Shown here: in pieces, positions 15,615 through 24,910 of the stretch
Layout of the letters: every line of letters begins with the position of its first letter
How positions within the stretch are numbered: position 1 is the first letter of the stretch
Origin: Lutispora sp.
GTDB lineage: Bacteria; Bacillota; Clostridia; Lutisporales; Lutisporaceae
NCBI GenBank assembly: GCA_028709965.1
Contig: JAQUTA010000002.1
Coordinates: 18,622-82,621, forward strand
Length of the DNA: 64,000 nt
Direction of reading: 5' to 3'
Notes under the pieces: generated by a model
What the model saw: only the letters and a program-made list of their open reading frames with translations
Database searches by the model: none
What the model was told of the DNA's origin: nothing
Program-made: the position numbers and the translations under genes

Positions 15615-16451
15615 ATGAAAGTATATGCCCTCATAGGCCAAAGCGGCACCGGTAAAAGCTATAAGGCATTTATGGTTGCCAAGGATAAAAATGCTCAATA
15701 TATTATTGATGATGGACTTTTAATCGGAGGCACAAGAGTAATTACCGGAAGCTCAGCGAAAAAGGAAGACACAAAGCTGGCTGCAGTCCGCAGAGCTTTA
15801 TTCAGGGATAATAAACATAGGGAAGCAGTGAAGGCAACCATAAAGGAGCTCTCGCCGGATAGCATACTCGTATTGGGAACCTCTATAAAAATGGTGGAGC
15901 AGATAACAGAGGCATTAGATATTCCTATGCCTTGCGAAATTGTTTATATAAATGATATATCCACAGATTCTGAGATTGACACAGCTATAAAATCAAGGCG
16001 GGTTGATGGCAAGCATGTAATACCTGTGCCTACTGTGGAAGTAAAAAAAGACTTTTCAGGATATTTTATAGACTCTTTGAGGATATTCAGGAAGAAAGAA
16101 AAAGCCGGAGATATGACTGAGAAGACAATAATAAGACCTACTTTCAGCTATTTAGGCAAATATGAGATATCCAAGAATGCCTTATCTCAGTTAGTGGAGA
16201 TTACAGCTCTTAAGGCAGAAGGGGTAAGGAAAATAACCAAGGTAAGAATAGATACTCGAACCGAAGGGGTAACAATTGATATAGATGCAGCTCTCAGCCT
16301 GGTGAAAAGGCTTGATATTATAATGCAGGACATACAACAGATGGTGAGAGATAAGCTGGAATATACCACAGGTCTCAATGTTATCGCTGTAAATGTGTGG
16401 ACCGTAGGTCTGGTATTATTGGATAGAGATATATACATAGGAGAGACTTAA
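15615..16451 (+). CDS. P-loop ATPase with C-terminal Asp23/Gls24-like domain
   Basis: 278 residues. Walker A GQSGTGKS at residues 8-15 opens a compact nucleotide-binding domain (about 1-170). Residues about 175-278 have the alpha-beta pattern of the alkaline-shock Asp23 domain (EISKNALSQLVEITAL, GVRKITKVRI, LDRDIYIGE). I cannot name a substrate. It runs into the glycosylase gene with a five-base gap. An envelope-linked regulatory ATPase is a guess from the Asp23 domain. Confidence 0.7.
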   Translation: MKVYALIGQSGTGKSYKAFMVAKDKNAQYIIDDGLLIGGTRVITGSSAKKEDTKLAAVRRALFRDNKHREAVKATIKELSPDSILVLGTSIKMVEQITEALDIPMPCEIVYINDISTDSEIDTAIKSRRVDGKHVIPVPTVEVKKDFSGYFIDSLRIFRKKEKAGDMTEKTIIRPTFSYLGKYEISKNALSQLVEITALKAEGVRKITKVRIDTRTEGVTIDIDAALSLVKRLDIIMQDIQQMVRDKLEYTTGLNVIAVNVWTVGLVLLDRDIYIGET

Positions 16452-16456
16452 ATAGG

Positions 16457-17377
16457 ATGGTGAAGCATATGGAAGGCAATCATATTAAAATTCAATCTGT
16501 AGAAAACGGACTAATACTGGAAAATGTCCATGATTTCAATGCCAAGCATATATTTGAATGCGGCCAATGCTTCCGATGGAAGCGGTCAGCCGATGGTAGC
16601 TATACTGGTGTTGCCTATGGCAAGGTCATAAATGTTAAGTCTGATGAAGAAAATAATTCAGTTCGACTTTTGAATACAAACATTGAAGAATTCAACCAAA
16701 TCTGGTTTGAATATTTTGATTTAGGCAGAGATTATGGCAAGATCAAGAAAAAACTTTCAGAAGATAGTGTTCTTAATACAGCGATAAAATATGGTGAAGG
16801 CATAAGAATTTTAAAGCAGGACCCATGGGAGATGCTGATTTCTTATATTATGTCGGCAAATAACAGAATACCAATGATAGCTAGGAGCATAAGCTTGCTC
16901 TCAGAAATGTATGGACAACCCATTAATTATAAAGGTGAGACATTTTATGCTTTTCCCACCGCAGAAGAATTATCAAAGGCTCAGCTATGTGATATAGAAA
17001 AGTGCAAGGCTGGCTTTAGATGCAAATATATATTTAAGGCTATTGAAATGGTTCAAGATGGCACAATAGATTTGGATTATATTAAGACTATAGATATTGA
17101 AAGCGCAAGGCAGGAGCTTATGAAAATACCTGGAGTTGGGATCAAGGTAGCAGATTGCATAATGCTTTTTTCTATGCAGAAATACGGTTCCTATCCTGTA
17201 GATGTGTGGATAAAAAGAGTGACAGAGCACTTTTATCTTCATGAAGATGTGCCAATGAAAGCCATTCATGTTTTTGCTAAAGACAAGTTTGGTGATATGG
17301 CAGGTTTTGCCCAGGAATATTTGTTTTATTATGCCAGAGAGATGAAAATAGGAAGTAGCAAGGGGGAAAACAAATGA
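16457..17377 (+). CDS. ogg: 8-oxoguanine DNA glycosylase/AP lyase, OGG1 type
   Basis: 306 residues. N-terminal OGG domain (FECGQCFRWKRSADGSYTGV) then a HhH-GPD core. The hairpin IPGVGIKVADCI holds the catalytic lysine and YPVDVWIKR the catalytic Asp. It removes oxidised guanine and nicks the DNA backbone. The OGG1 type is common in clostridia, in contrast with the MutM of most bacteria. Its stop overlaps the next start by four bases, so the two genes are translated together. Confidence 0.94.
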   Translation: MVKHMEGNHIKIQSVENGLILENVHDFNAKHIFECGQCFRWKRSADGSYTGVAYGKVINVKSDEENNSVRLLNTNIEEFNQIWFEYFDLGRDYGKIKKKLSEDSVLNTAIKYGEGIRILKQDPWEMLISYIMSANNRIPMIARSISLLSEMYGQPINYKGETFYAFPTAEELSKAQLCDIEKCKAGFRCKYIFKAIEMVQDGTIDLDYIKTIDIESARQELMKIPGVGIKVADCIMLFSMQKYGSYPVDVWIKRVTEHFYLHEDVPMKAIHVFAKDKFGDMAGFAQEYLFYYAREMKIGSSKGENK

Positions 17378-18054
17378 TATTATTAGGTGCAGCAGCAAAT
17401 GCTGCAGCGGTCTTTGCAGGTGGAATTATAGGTATGTTTATGAAAAAGGGTCTGCCAAAGAGATTTGGAGATTCCATAATGCACGCTCTTGCTCTATTTA
17501 CTTTTGGCTTAGGCGTGGTATTTTTTATGAAATCTCAAGAGCTTATGGTACTAATAATGAGTTTGGTGTTAGGTACTCTCATTGGAGAACTGATAGACAT
17601 AGAAAAAAGATTAGAAGGTTTGGGCGGCTCACTACAATCCAAATTAAAAGGAGTGGGAGGAAACTTTTCCGAAGGCTTTGTCACTTCAAGCCTCTTGTTT
17701 TGTGTAGGCTCTATGGCTATAATGGGTTCTTTGCAAAGCGGATTGTCGGGAAACCACGAAGTATTGTATGCAAAAGCTGCAATAGACGTGGTAGCTTCAT
17801 TGATATTTGCCTCTGCCATGGGTTTTGGAGTTGCAATGTCAGCCATACCCGTTTTGATTTATGAGGGTGGCCTAAGCTTGGCGGCCTCAGCTGTAGCACC
17901 TTATCTTAGCACTGCAGTAGTGGATGAAATGACTGCAGTAGGCGGAGTACTGCTCATGGGACTAGCCTTTTCCATATTGGAAATCAAGAAAATAAGAGTA
18001 GGCAATATGCTTCCCGGAATATTCTTGCCCATGATTATAATGTTGGTTAAATAA
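17374..18054 (+). CDS. DUF554 family membrane protein (YqgA/YdfK-like)
   Basis: 226 residues and six or seven hydrophobic segments. The N-terminal GAAANAAAVFAGGIIG and the central SSLLFCVGSMAIMGSLQSGL are the usual DUF554 landmarks. Start ATG overlaps the ogg stop, with AAGGGGG upstream. Function is not established; transporter-like by topology. Confidence 0.88.
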   Translation: MILLGAAANAAAVFAGGIIGMFMKKGLPKRFGDSIMHALALFTFGLGVVFFMKSQELMVLIMSLVLGTLIGELIDIEKRLEGLGGSLQSKLKGVGGNFSEGFVTSSLLFCVGSMAIMGSLQSGLSGNHEVLYAKAAIDVVASLIFASAMGFGVAMSAIPVLIYEGGLSLAASAVAPYLSTAVVDEMTAVGGVLLMGLAFSILEIKKIRVGNMLPGIFLPMIIMLVK

Positions 18055-18297
18055 TTATTGACCAATTGAGGCAATTGAGGGGAAGGAGAATACAAAAAGT
18101 AAGATTGCTTTTTTGGCAAAATAATAAATAAATACGATATAAATTTGTGGCATAAACGTCTCCATAATCTATAGGTCGGAGTGCCAAAAATCTTTTTACT
18201 CGTCGGAGCTGATTATTTCATATAAGCATGATATAATGATAAACCAAATAGAAATTTTTAGATACTTTATAATTTTTTAAAAGAAAGGGTGTTATTT

Positions 18298-19095
18298 GTG
18301 GCTCAGAACAATATTAGCACAGTTCAATCCTTAGATAGAGCAATTTTGCTATTAGAAGAACTTGCATTATACCAGGATGGCTGTGGTGTAACTCATTTAT
18401 CTAACTTAACTGGACTTCATAAAAGCACTGTTCATAGGATTTTAAATTCACTTATGGTTAAAGGCTATATCGAAAAAAATGGAGAGACAGATAAATATTA
18501 CTTAGGGATAAAGCTTCTTTACTTGAGCAGTGCAATATTAGACCATATGGATATTAGAAAAGTGGCAAAGCCTTTATTAGAAGATCTATGCTGCAGATCA
18601 GGAGAAGTAGTTCATTTATCAGTTTTAGGTAACGGTGAGGCAATTTATATTGATAAAGTAGAAAATCCAAATAAGAACATCAGAATGAATTCACAAATTG
18701 GTAAAGGTTCCCCTCTTCATTGTTCAGGAGTAGGGAAAACCCTTTTAGCTTGGAAACCGGTTGAAGATGTAGAAGCCATTTTGGGCAAGTATGGCATGAA
18801 AGCTTTTACCAAAAATACCATAACAGATATTGAAGTAATGAAAGAACATTTAAAGCAGATAAGAGAAATGGGTTGTGCTTTTGACGAGATAGAACATGAA
18901 GAGGGTATTAGATGTGTAGCAGCCCCTATATTTGATATTAGAGGACAGGTTATTGCTTCCATAAGCGTATCAGGAACTATTATGCACGTTACTAAAGAAA
19001 GAATGCCACAACTCGCAAAAGAAGTTATAGAAACTGCAAATGAAATTTCTTACCGCTTGGGCTATATAAAAGATTATAAAAAAGAAGGATTTTAA
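18298..19095 (+). CDS. IclR/KdgR-type transcriptional regulator
   Basis: 265 residues from GTG 18298, served by AGAAAGGGTG; a GTG nine bases earlier lies inside that site. N-terminal winged helix (about 8-70, LTGLHKSTVHRILNSL) and an IclR effector domain (LHCSGVGKTLLAW, DEIEHEEGIRCVAAPIFD). Next to it are genes of 2-keto-3-deoxygluconate metabolism and palindromes matching the KdgR operator pattern (AAACA-N-TGTTT), so I infer it is the local repressor, released by a KDG-like acid. It has its own transcription start and is separated from eda by 230 bases. Confidence 0.88.
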   Translation: MAQNNISTVQSLDRAILLLEELALYQDGCGVTHLSNLTGLHKSTVHRILNSLMVKGYIEKNGETDKYYLGIKLLYLSSAILDHMDIRKVAKPLLEDLCCRSGEVVHLSVLGNGEAIYIDKVENPNKNIRMNSQIGKGSPLHCSGVGKTLLAWKPVEDVEAILGKYGMKAFTKNTITDIEVMKEHLKQIREMGCAFDEIEHEEGIRCVAAPIFDIRGQVIASISVSGTIMHVTKERMPQLAKEVIETANEISYRLGYIKDYKKEGF

Positions 19096-19131
19096 ATAAT
19101 TAAGTAGAAGTATATATAGAATAAATCAATA

Positions 19132-19156
19132 CATTGTTTCATATTATAAAACAATG
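19132..19156. promoter_or_regulatory. Possible second regulator site downstream of the iclR gene
   Basis: CATTGTTT and AAACAATG form an inverted repeat with a 9-base spacer. Each arm is a KdgR-like half-site. It could also act as a weak terminator for the regulator gene. Confidence 0.45.
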
Positions 19157-19233
19157 CGTTAGTAACATTCTTTATATGCTTATCATTGAATATAGATTAA
19201 GTCTGCTTTGAGTCGAGGTTGGGTTTATTTTAG

Positions 19234-19280
19234 TTGAATTAATTTTTTTTAAGGTCATAATAAAACAATGTTTCATTATG
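19234..19280 (+). promoter_or_regulatory. eda promoter overlapped by a KdgR-like operator
   Basis: TTGAAT at 19234-19239 and CATAAT at 19256-19261 (16-base spacer). The -10 box is the left arm of a 25-base palindrome at 19256-19280 (CATAATAAAACA / TGTTTCATTATG, one mismatch). KdgR, an IclR-family repressor in enterobacteria, binds sites of this form. Repressor binding here would block the -10 region. Confidence 0.68.
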
Positions 19281-19325
19281 CGAAACATACCTTATGTATA
19301 AAATCTTTCAAGGGAGGTTATAAAA

Positions 19326-19976
19326 ATGAAAAGACTTGAAATTATAAAGAAAATAGTAGATACAGGCATTGTTGCAGTGGTGCGTACAGAATCTAAGGAA
19401 CAGGGTATAAAAATTGTTGAAGCTATAAAAAAAGGTGGAATCAATATTATCGAAATAACAATGACAGTTCCGGAAGCTTTAAACATAATAAATGAAATAT
19501 CCAAGACGTATAAAGATGATGATGTAATCATTGGAGCAGGTACAGTTTTAGATCCGGAAACTGCAAGAGCATGCATGTTAGCCGGAGCTCAATATATAAT
19601 TAGCCCTAATTTGAATGTAGATACTCTAAAAATATGTAATCGTTATAGAGTACCATCATTCCCCGGTGTTATGACTGTTAAAGAAGCTATAGAAGCAATG
19701 GAATATGGTGCTGAAATATTAAAACTCTTCCCGGGGAGTGCTTTTAAGCCTTCAATAATTAAGGCATTTAAAGGTCCTTTACCATATGCCAATTTCATGC
19801 CTACGGGAGGGGTAGATATAAGTAATATAAAGGATTGGTTTGAAGCAGGTGCAGTAGCAGTTGCTACCGGTAGCAACCTAACAAAGGGTGCAAAATCAGG
19901 AGATTATGAAATGGTGACAAAGACTGCTAAAGAATTGGTAGAAGAAGTAGCTAAATTTAAAAAGAGCAGGAGGTAA
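19326..19976 (+). CDS. eda: KDPG/KHG aldolase
   Basis: 216 residues. It cleaves 2-keto-3-deoxy-6-phosphogluconate to pyruvate and glyceraldehyde-3-phosphate, the last step of the Entner-Doudoroff route. Signatures: GIVAVVRTES at the start, VIIGAGTVLD, FPGVMT, and ILKLFPGS with the Schiff-base lysine near residue 138, then MPTGGVD. AGGGAGG upstream of the ATG. Cotranscribed with the KDG kinase five bases downstream. Confidence 0.95.
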   Translation: MKRLEIIKKIVDTGIVAVVRTESKEQGIKIVEAIKKGGINIIEITMTVPEALNIINEISKTYKDDDVIIGAGTVLDPETARACMLAGAQYIISPNLNVDTLKICNRYRVPSFPGVMTVKEAIEAMEYGAEILKLFPGSAFKPSIIKAFKGPLPYANFMPTGGVDISNIKDWFEAGAVAVATGSNLTKGAKSGDYEMVTKTAKELVEEVAKFKKSRR

Positions 19977-19980
19977 CTTA

Positions 19981-21003
19981 ATGAAAAAATTTGTGGCTTT
20001 TGGGGAAGTGATGCTTAGATTATCACCCATTGGTTATGAGAGGTTTGTCCAAGCAAAGCAGTTTAATGTTTTTTTTGCCGGGGGTGAAGCAAATGTGGCA
20101 GCATCTTTAGCAAACTTTGGGTTAGATAGTTATTACGTAACAAAGCTTCCTGCCCATGAAATAGGGCAAGCTGCTATTAATGAAATGAGACGTTTTGGAA
20201 TAAAAACAGATTTTGTGGTTAGAGGTGGAAATAGAATAGGTGTGTATTTTTGTGAAAAGGGAGCATCACAAAGGCCTTCAAAAGTTATATATGATAGAGG
20301 AGCATCATCCATTGCAGAAGCCAAAAGAGATGACTTTGATTGGAAAAGCATATTAAATGGAGCAAAGTGGTTTCATTTCACCGGAATAACACCAGCATTA
20401 TCAGATAACTGTATTGATATTACATTAGATGCTTTAAAAGTTGCAAAAGAATCAGGAGTAGCTATTAGCGTAGATCTAAACTATAGAAATAAATTGTGGT
20501 CAACAAAAAAAGCAAATGAAGTCATGACTGAGCTTGTTAAGTACTGTGATGTATTGATTGCAAATGAAGAAGATGCAGAAAAAGTATTCGATATAAAAGC
20601 CGGAAAGACTGATGTTAAAGAAGGTAAATTGTGTGATGAAGGATATAAAGAAGTAGCAAAAGAGTTGCATAATAGGTTCGGCTTAAAAATTGTTGCTTTT
20701 ACTTTGAGAGAAAGCCATTCCGCATCTTATAATGGTTGGTCCGGAATGCTATATGACGGGAAACAATACTATAAATCGAAAAAATACGACATAAACATAA
20801 TTGACCGCGTTGGTGGTGGCGATTCTTTCTGTGGTGGACTTATATATGGACTTTCTTCAGGTATGGATAATCAATCAGCATTAGAGTTTGCAACAGCTGC
20901 CTCTTGCTTGAAACATAGCATTGAAGGCGACTTTAACATGATGTCTATTGATGAAGTCCAAAACCTTATGAAAGGTGATGCATCCGGCAGGGTTCAACGA
21001 TGA
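19981..21003 (+). CDS. kdgK: 2-keto-3-deoxygluconate kinase (PfkB family)
   Basis: 340 residues. PfkB signatures at both ends: FFAGGEANVAASLANFG near 30-46 and DRVGGGDSFCGGLIYG near 275, where the Asp in GGGDSF is the catalytic base. It makes KDPG for the preceding aldolase. It is somewhat longer than typical KdgK because of an insertion around residues 205-225. The pairing with eda and absence of a 6-phosphogluconate dehydratase suggest entry by unphosphorylated KDG. Confidence 0.92.
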   Translation: MKKFVAFGEVMLRLSPIGYERFVQAKQFNVFFAGGEANVAASLANFGLDSYYVTKLPAHEIGQAAINEMRRFGIKTDFVVRGGNRIGVYFCEKGASQRPSKVIYDRGASSIAEAKRDDFDWKSILNGAKWFHFTGITPALSDNCIDITLDALKVAKESGVAISVDLNYRNKLWSTKKANEVMTELVKYCDVLIANEEDAEKVFDIKAGKTDVKEGKLCDEGYKEVAKELHNRFGLKIVAFTLRESHSASYNGWSGMLYDGKQYYKSKKYDINIIDRVGGGDSFCGGLIYGLSSGMDNQSALEFATAASCLKHSIEGDFNMMSIDEVQNLMKGDASGRVQR

Positions 21004-21422
21004 TACATTAATGATATGTTGGAGAAGATATATTATTAATGTTGCTCTACTTCACTTGCAAAGCGTATAGACTATGGTTATTAAATAAGCAATTTTGGCA
21101 GTTAAAGAAAGAAGGTATTTTAAAAAAAATGTCGAATTAATTGAATGAGACTAATATAAAACGCTGTTTTAAGATATGAAACAACCAAGATATAAACTTC
21201 AGGAGGTATAGAAAAAGTAAATAGATAGAATCTTTTTTTGAATGAGTGAAAAACAGTTATTGCATTAGTTGTTGCAAAAATTACATAGGTCAATGCTTAA
21301 ATGTTTAGCACTTATGAATTAGATATGAGGAGAATACTTTGTAAATTGTTTTAAGTTAAATACAGAGTCCTTAATTTTCATTTAAGTTTACAAATCGTTG
21401 ATTAAGAAAGGAGATATTAAAA
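21004..21422. other. 419-base intergenic region with a second operator
   Basis: No gene is supported. TAAAACGCTGTTTTA at 21157-21171 is a palindrome like the operator upstream of eda, followed by a TGAAACAA half-site at 21177. A CAGGAGG site near 21202 has no usable frame behind it (stop after a few codons), perhaps a decayed gene start. The rest is AT-rich leader for the binding-protein gene. Confidence 0.5.
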
Positions 21423-22274
21423 ATGAAAAGAAAACTTACTTTGATTATGGTGGTTGTTTTAGTAATTGGCCTGATAATGGTGGGGTGCAGCAGCCTTGGT
21501 AGCAAGGCAGCAAACTCAGGAACTGAGAATTCTGACAATGGAAATAAGCTGCCACTTTCAGGAAGACATTTTGTAATTGGTGTGAATGCAGAATGTGCGC
21601 CATATGAAAGCATTGATGCAAAGGGTAATTTTGTAGGATTTGATATAGATTTTGCGGATGCCCTTTCTAAGAAATTAGGATTTACACATGAATGGAAGGA
21701 CATGGAGTTTTTTGGGCTAATTGGTGAAGTTCAGGGAAAAAAAATAGATATGGTAATATCATGTCTTTCCGGAACTGAAGAGCGAAAAAAGAAGGTAGAC
21801 TTTTCAACAGGATACAATTATAGTATCTCATGTATCATTTCTAAACCGGGCAGTGGAATTGAAACAGTAGATGATTTAAAGGGAAAGAAGGTTGGTGCAG
21901 CAGCAGGTAGCAATTTTGAAGCATTAATCAAGGCAGTTCCGGGAACTAAATTAATAAGTTATGATAGCACTGTACCCGCGGTTTCAATTGTGGGAACTCC
22001 GGAACTTGATGCTCTTATAGAATTATCTACATTTGGTGAGCACTATGCAGCACCTGCAGGGCTGGAAGCACATGTTATACCCAAGACCATTGCTGAAGAG
22101 CTTGCAGGGGAAAGACCTTTAGCAATTGCATTTCCGAAGGGTAGCGATTTGGTTCCAATCTTTGACCAAGCTATAGCCGAACTTGAAGAAGAAGGAGTTA
22201 TGAATGAAATCTGTGCAAAGTGGCTTGGGCAGGATTATGTTGATAAGCTTCCAATATTTTATGAAAAAGAATAG
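21423..22274 (+). CDS. Lipoprotein substrate-binding protein, polar-amino-acid ABC transporter family
   Basis: 283 residues. Signal peptide with lipobox VGC near residues 20-22, so it is anchored to the outer face of the membrane. SBP family 3 landmarks: HFVIGVNAECAPYESIDAKG, VGFDIDFADALSKKLG, DMVISCLSGTEERKKKVDFS. It is the receptor for the permease at 23352 and ATPase at 25926, which are interleaved with enzyme genes. The ligand is probably a small zwitterion or a related acid, not determinable from sequence. Confidence 0.93.
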   Translation: MKRKLTLIMVVVLVIGLIMVGCSSLGSKAANSGTENSDNGNKLPLSGRHFVIGVNAECAPYESIDAKGNFVGFDIDFADALSKKLGFTHEWKDMEFFGLIGEVQGKKIDMVISCLSGTEERKKKVDFSTGYNYSISCIISKPGSGIETVDDLKGKKVGAAAGSNFEALIKAVPGTKLISYDSTVPAVSIVGTPELDALIELSTFGEHYAAPAGLEAHVIPKTIAEELAGERPLAIAFPKGSDLVPIFDQAIAELEEEGVMNEICAKWLGQDYVDKLPIFYEKE

Positions 22275-22464
22275 TCTAGTTTAGATATCTTTAAAATAAA
22301 TATTAATATTTTGTGCTTTACAGATAAAATAACGATATGAACATATTTAAGTGTCAAATTAAAGTTAACAGTCTTATACGAACTGAAAGAGCTTTTTTAA
22401 GGTTGGACATCAGTTAGAATTAGTATTTTTAAGCAAATAAATTAAGGAATTTGAAGGTGATATT

Positions 22465-23229
22465 TTGAATACAAATGTGAGTAAAAAAATTTATGATTTT
22501 TTTTCACTCCATGAGAAAGTAGCTATTGTTACAGGGTCTGGTAATGGTATCGGTAAAGCAACAGCCAAGATGATGGCTGAATTAGGTGCAAAAGTGATGG
22601 TCTGCGACATAGAAGAAGATAGTGTAAAAAAGACAGTAGAAGAAATTACTGCTTCAGGTGGTGTTGCAATCGGTATGTACTGTGATATTACAGATGTTTC
22701 AACGATTAAAAAAACAGTAGATAAGTGCGTTGATGAATTCGGTACGGTAGATATACTCGTAAACAATGCCGGAACGCCAGGTCGCTCCGGTGAAATTGGT
22801 GTGGTTGACCGAGAAGAATTGGAGCGTGTATTAAATGTAAATGTAACAGGTGTTTTTAACTTCATCAACGCAGTTGTACCTATTATGCGTGCGAAAAAAT
22901 ATGGCAAGATTGTTACCGTCAGCTCCGGAGCTGGTGTCATTGGAACCGGTACTTTTCAATATGCTGCATCGAAGGCCGCTGTTATCGGTATGAGCAAAGG
23001 ATTAGCGAGACAACTTGGCCGTGAGGGTATAAATGTCAACGTTGTTGCACCTGGTGTAACTCGAACCCGAATGGCTGATGATTGGGAGTTTGAAGAAGTT
23101 TTGGAGAGGTTCTATTTGGTAGCCGAGCCTGAAGATATGGCTGCAGCAATTACATTCCTATCTTCTGATTGTTCCAGGTATTTTTCCGGACAGGTTATCT
23201 CACCTAACGGTGGCGATTATATGTTTTAA
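22465..23229 (+). CDS. SDR family oxidoreductase
   Basis: 254 residues. Classical short-chain dehydrogenase: VTGSGNGIGKA cofactor loop near 21-31, NNAG near 100, catalytic Tyr-x3-Lys in QYAASKAAVIG, Ser in VSSGAG. VCDIEED suggests a preference for NAD(H), since an Asp follows beta-2. TTG start with GAAGGTGA upstream. It lies inside the transporter operon and probably oxidises or reduces a sugar-acid hydroxyl/keto group. Confidence 0.9.
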   Translation: MNTNVSKKIYDFFSLHEKVAIVTGSGNGIGKATAKMMAELGAKVMVCDIEEDSVKKTVEEITASGGVAIGMYCDITDVSTIKKTVDKCVDEFGTVDILVNNAGTPGRSGEIGVVDREELERVLNVNVTGVFNFINAVVPIMRAKKYGKIVTVSSGAGVIGTGTFQYAASKAAVIGMSKGLARQLGREGINVNVVAPGVTRTRMADDWEFEEVLERFYLVAEPEDMAAAITFLSSDCSRYFSGQVISPNGGDYMF

Positions 23230-23351
23230 GAAATGCCCCAGAATAGACTTGGTGTTGTGACTTATAATAAAAATATAATAGGTTTAGTATTGTGTGGGAA
23301 CCAAAGCTATAGTGTGATAGAAAACATTTATTAAGATAGGAGAATTAGTAA

Positions 23352-24023
23352 ATGATTGAAAATTTTATTACTATTTCTAATTATGCAGGACGCTATTTAC
23401 ATGGTATCGGCATTACTCTCTATATGACGGTGATGTGTGTGGCAGGTGGGTTTCTACTATCAATTCCACTGGCTCTTATGAAAATATCTAAAATAAAGGC
23501 ACTCAAACTAATAGGGTATATATACACAGATATTTTTCGCAGTGTTCCGGCTTTAGTTATTCTCTACCTTTCATATTTTGCGATACCTTCTGTTTTGAAA
23601 GTAACCATTAGTGCATCATTTGCTGCTTTTATTACATTATCAATGGTTTCAGCCGCGTATACTTCGGAGGCCCTTCGTGGTGGTGTAGAGGCAATCGATG
23701 TAGGACAAAAAGAAGCTGCAAAGGCGTTAGGTGTATCATATAACCGTACTATGTTTGATATTGTTTTGCCGCAGTCTTTGCGTGCTATTCTTCCTTCCTT
23801 AGTTAATGAGACAGTTGGTAATCTAAAAAGTACTTCACTTATATCTATCATTGGTGTTACTGATTTGATGCGTGTATCCAGACAAGTGATGGCAGACACA
23901 TACATAATGTTTGAACCACTAGTTGTTGCTGCAATTGTATATTATATATTAGTTAAGATTCTTTCCTATTTTGCTCAAAAGCTTGAGCAAAATCTTGGTA
24001 GAAGTGCGAGAAAACTTACTTGA
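23352..24023 (+). CDS. Amino-acid-type ABC transporter permease (HisM/GlnP family)
   Basis: 223 residues, five hydrophobic segments. The EAA loop reads EALRGGVEAIDVGQKEAAKALG, with the first part FRSVPALVILY also typical of this family. It pairs with the lipoprotein at 21423 and ATPase at 25926. One permease gene is present, so it probably acts as a homodimer. Confidence 0.92.
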   Translation: MIENFITISNYAGRYLHGIGITLYMTVMCVAGGFLLSIPLALMKISKIKALKLIGYIYTDIFRSVPALVILYLSYFAIPSVLKVTISASFAAFITLSMVSAAYTSEALRGGVEAIDVGQKEAAKALGVSYNRTMFDIVLPQSLRAILPSLVNETVGNLKSTSLISIIGVTDLMRVSRQVMADTYIMFEPLVVAAIVYYILVKILSYFAQKLEQNLGRSARKLT

Positions 24024-24049
24024 TTTAAACTGATACGAGGAGGTTAAAT

Positions 24050-24910
24050 ATGAATAAGTCAATCTGGCCGAATGGTGCAAAGTGTGCCTTTTCTTTCGGG
24101 TGGGATTTGGATGGTGATACAATTTGGCGTAATAAGGTTATTAAAATACCAAATGGTGAAAACTTTATAAGAAGTAAATCAATTGGATTATATGGCATCA
24201 TGAAGGGTGCCCATCGTATACTTGATATTATGGAAAAGTACAACCTGAAAAGCACATGGTTTGTTCCGGCAGAAAACGTAGAAAGATACCCTGAATTGAT
24301 AAAAGATATCCTGTCCTGTGGCCATGAAATAGCTAATCATGGTCTTGACCATGACGATTTTTATGGAAACACAATAGAAGAGCAATTAGATAATATTCGT
24401 CGCAGCCAGGATATATTCCGACGTATAGTAGGCAAACCGGCTGTAGGATTTAGACCAACAGGTCCTTTGCTTTCAGAAGTGGAACAGATTCTTTTTGAAA
24501 ATAGCAACACGTTATATTACAGCCGTGGTATGGCAGAAGAGAAGATTAGTTTTCATGAAGTCAATGGTAAAAGAACCTCGGCAGTGAGATTACCCTGTCG
24601 TCAGGAGCTGGATGAATACATACAGATGGTATATGGTTCATATCCGCAGGTCCTTGTTGGTCAGCCACGTATTGCACCCTATGAGGATGTATTAAGTAAT
24701 TTTATTCGGGAATTCGAAGGGGCAATACGGTTCGGAAGTGCAATAACATCAGCTTTTCACCCCCAAGTATCAGGTACTCCCGGAAAGGCCGAAATTATAG
24801 AAAAGCTATGTGAATATATTACTACAAACCCGGATATATGGTGTACCACGTGTGAGGAGATAGCAAGACATTGGAAAGAAAATATGGAGGGGGTAAGTCA
24901 TGTTTGTTAG
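24050..24910 (+). CDS. NodB-fold hydrolase, PuuE allantoinase/cyclic-imidase-like, first of pair
   Basis: 286 residues. Opens with WPNGAKCAFSFGWDLDGDT, where the Asp-rich segment (D19-x-D21) is motif 1, and has H97-x3-H101 (GHEIANHGLDHDD) as the metal-binding motif 2, then FRPTGP and AFHPQ motifs. No signal peptide, so it is cytoplasmic. The WP-G opening is typical of the allantoinase/cyclic-imide branch, not of peptidoglycan deacetylases. It probably hydrolyses an amide, imide or ureide bond of the imported substrate. RBS GAGGAGG; overlaps the paralogue by 11 bases. Confidence 0.82.
   Translation: MNKSIWPNGAKCAFSFGWDLDGDTIWRNKVIKIPNGENFIRSKSIGLYGIMKGAHRILDIMEKYNLKSTWFVPAENVERYPELIKDILSCGHEIANHGLDHDDFYGNTIEEQLDNIRRSQDIFRRIVGKPAVGFRPTGPLLSEVEQILFENSNTLYYSRGMAEEKISFHEVNGKRTSAVRLPCRQELDEYIQMVYGSYPQVLVGQPRIAPYEDVLSNFIREFEGAIRFGSAITSAFHPQVSGTPGKAEIIEKLCEYITTNPDIWCTTCEEIARHWKENMEGVSHVC

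Noticed and set aside
18055-18297. Possible RNA element with GTCGGAG direct repeats near 18176 and 18204
   Set aside because: No stable complete fold or known aptamer pattern could be made out; left as an AT-rich leader of the iclR gene.
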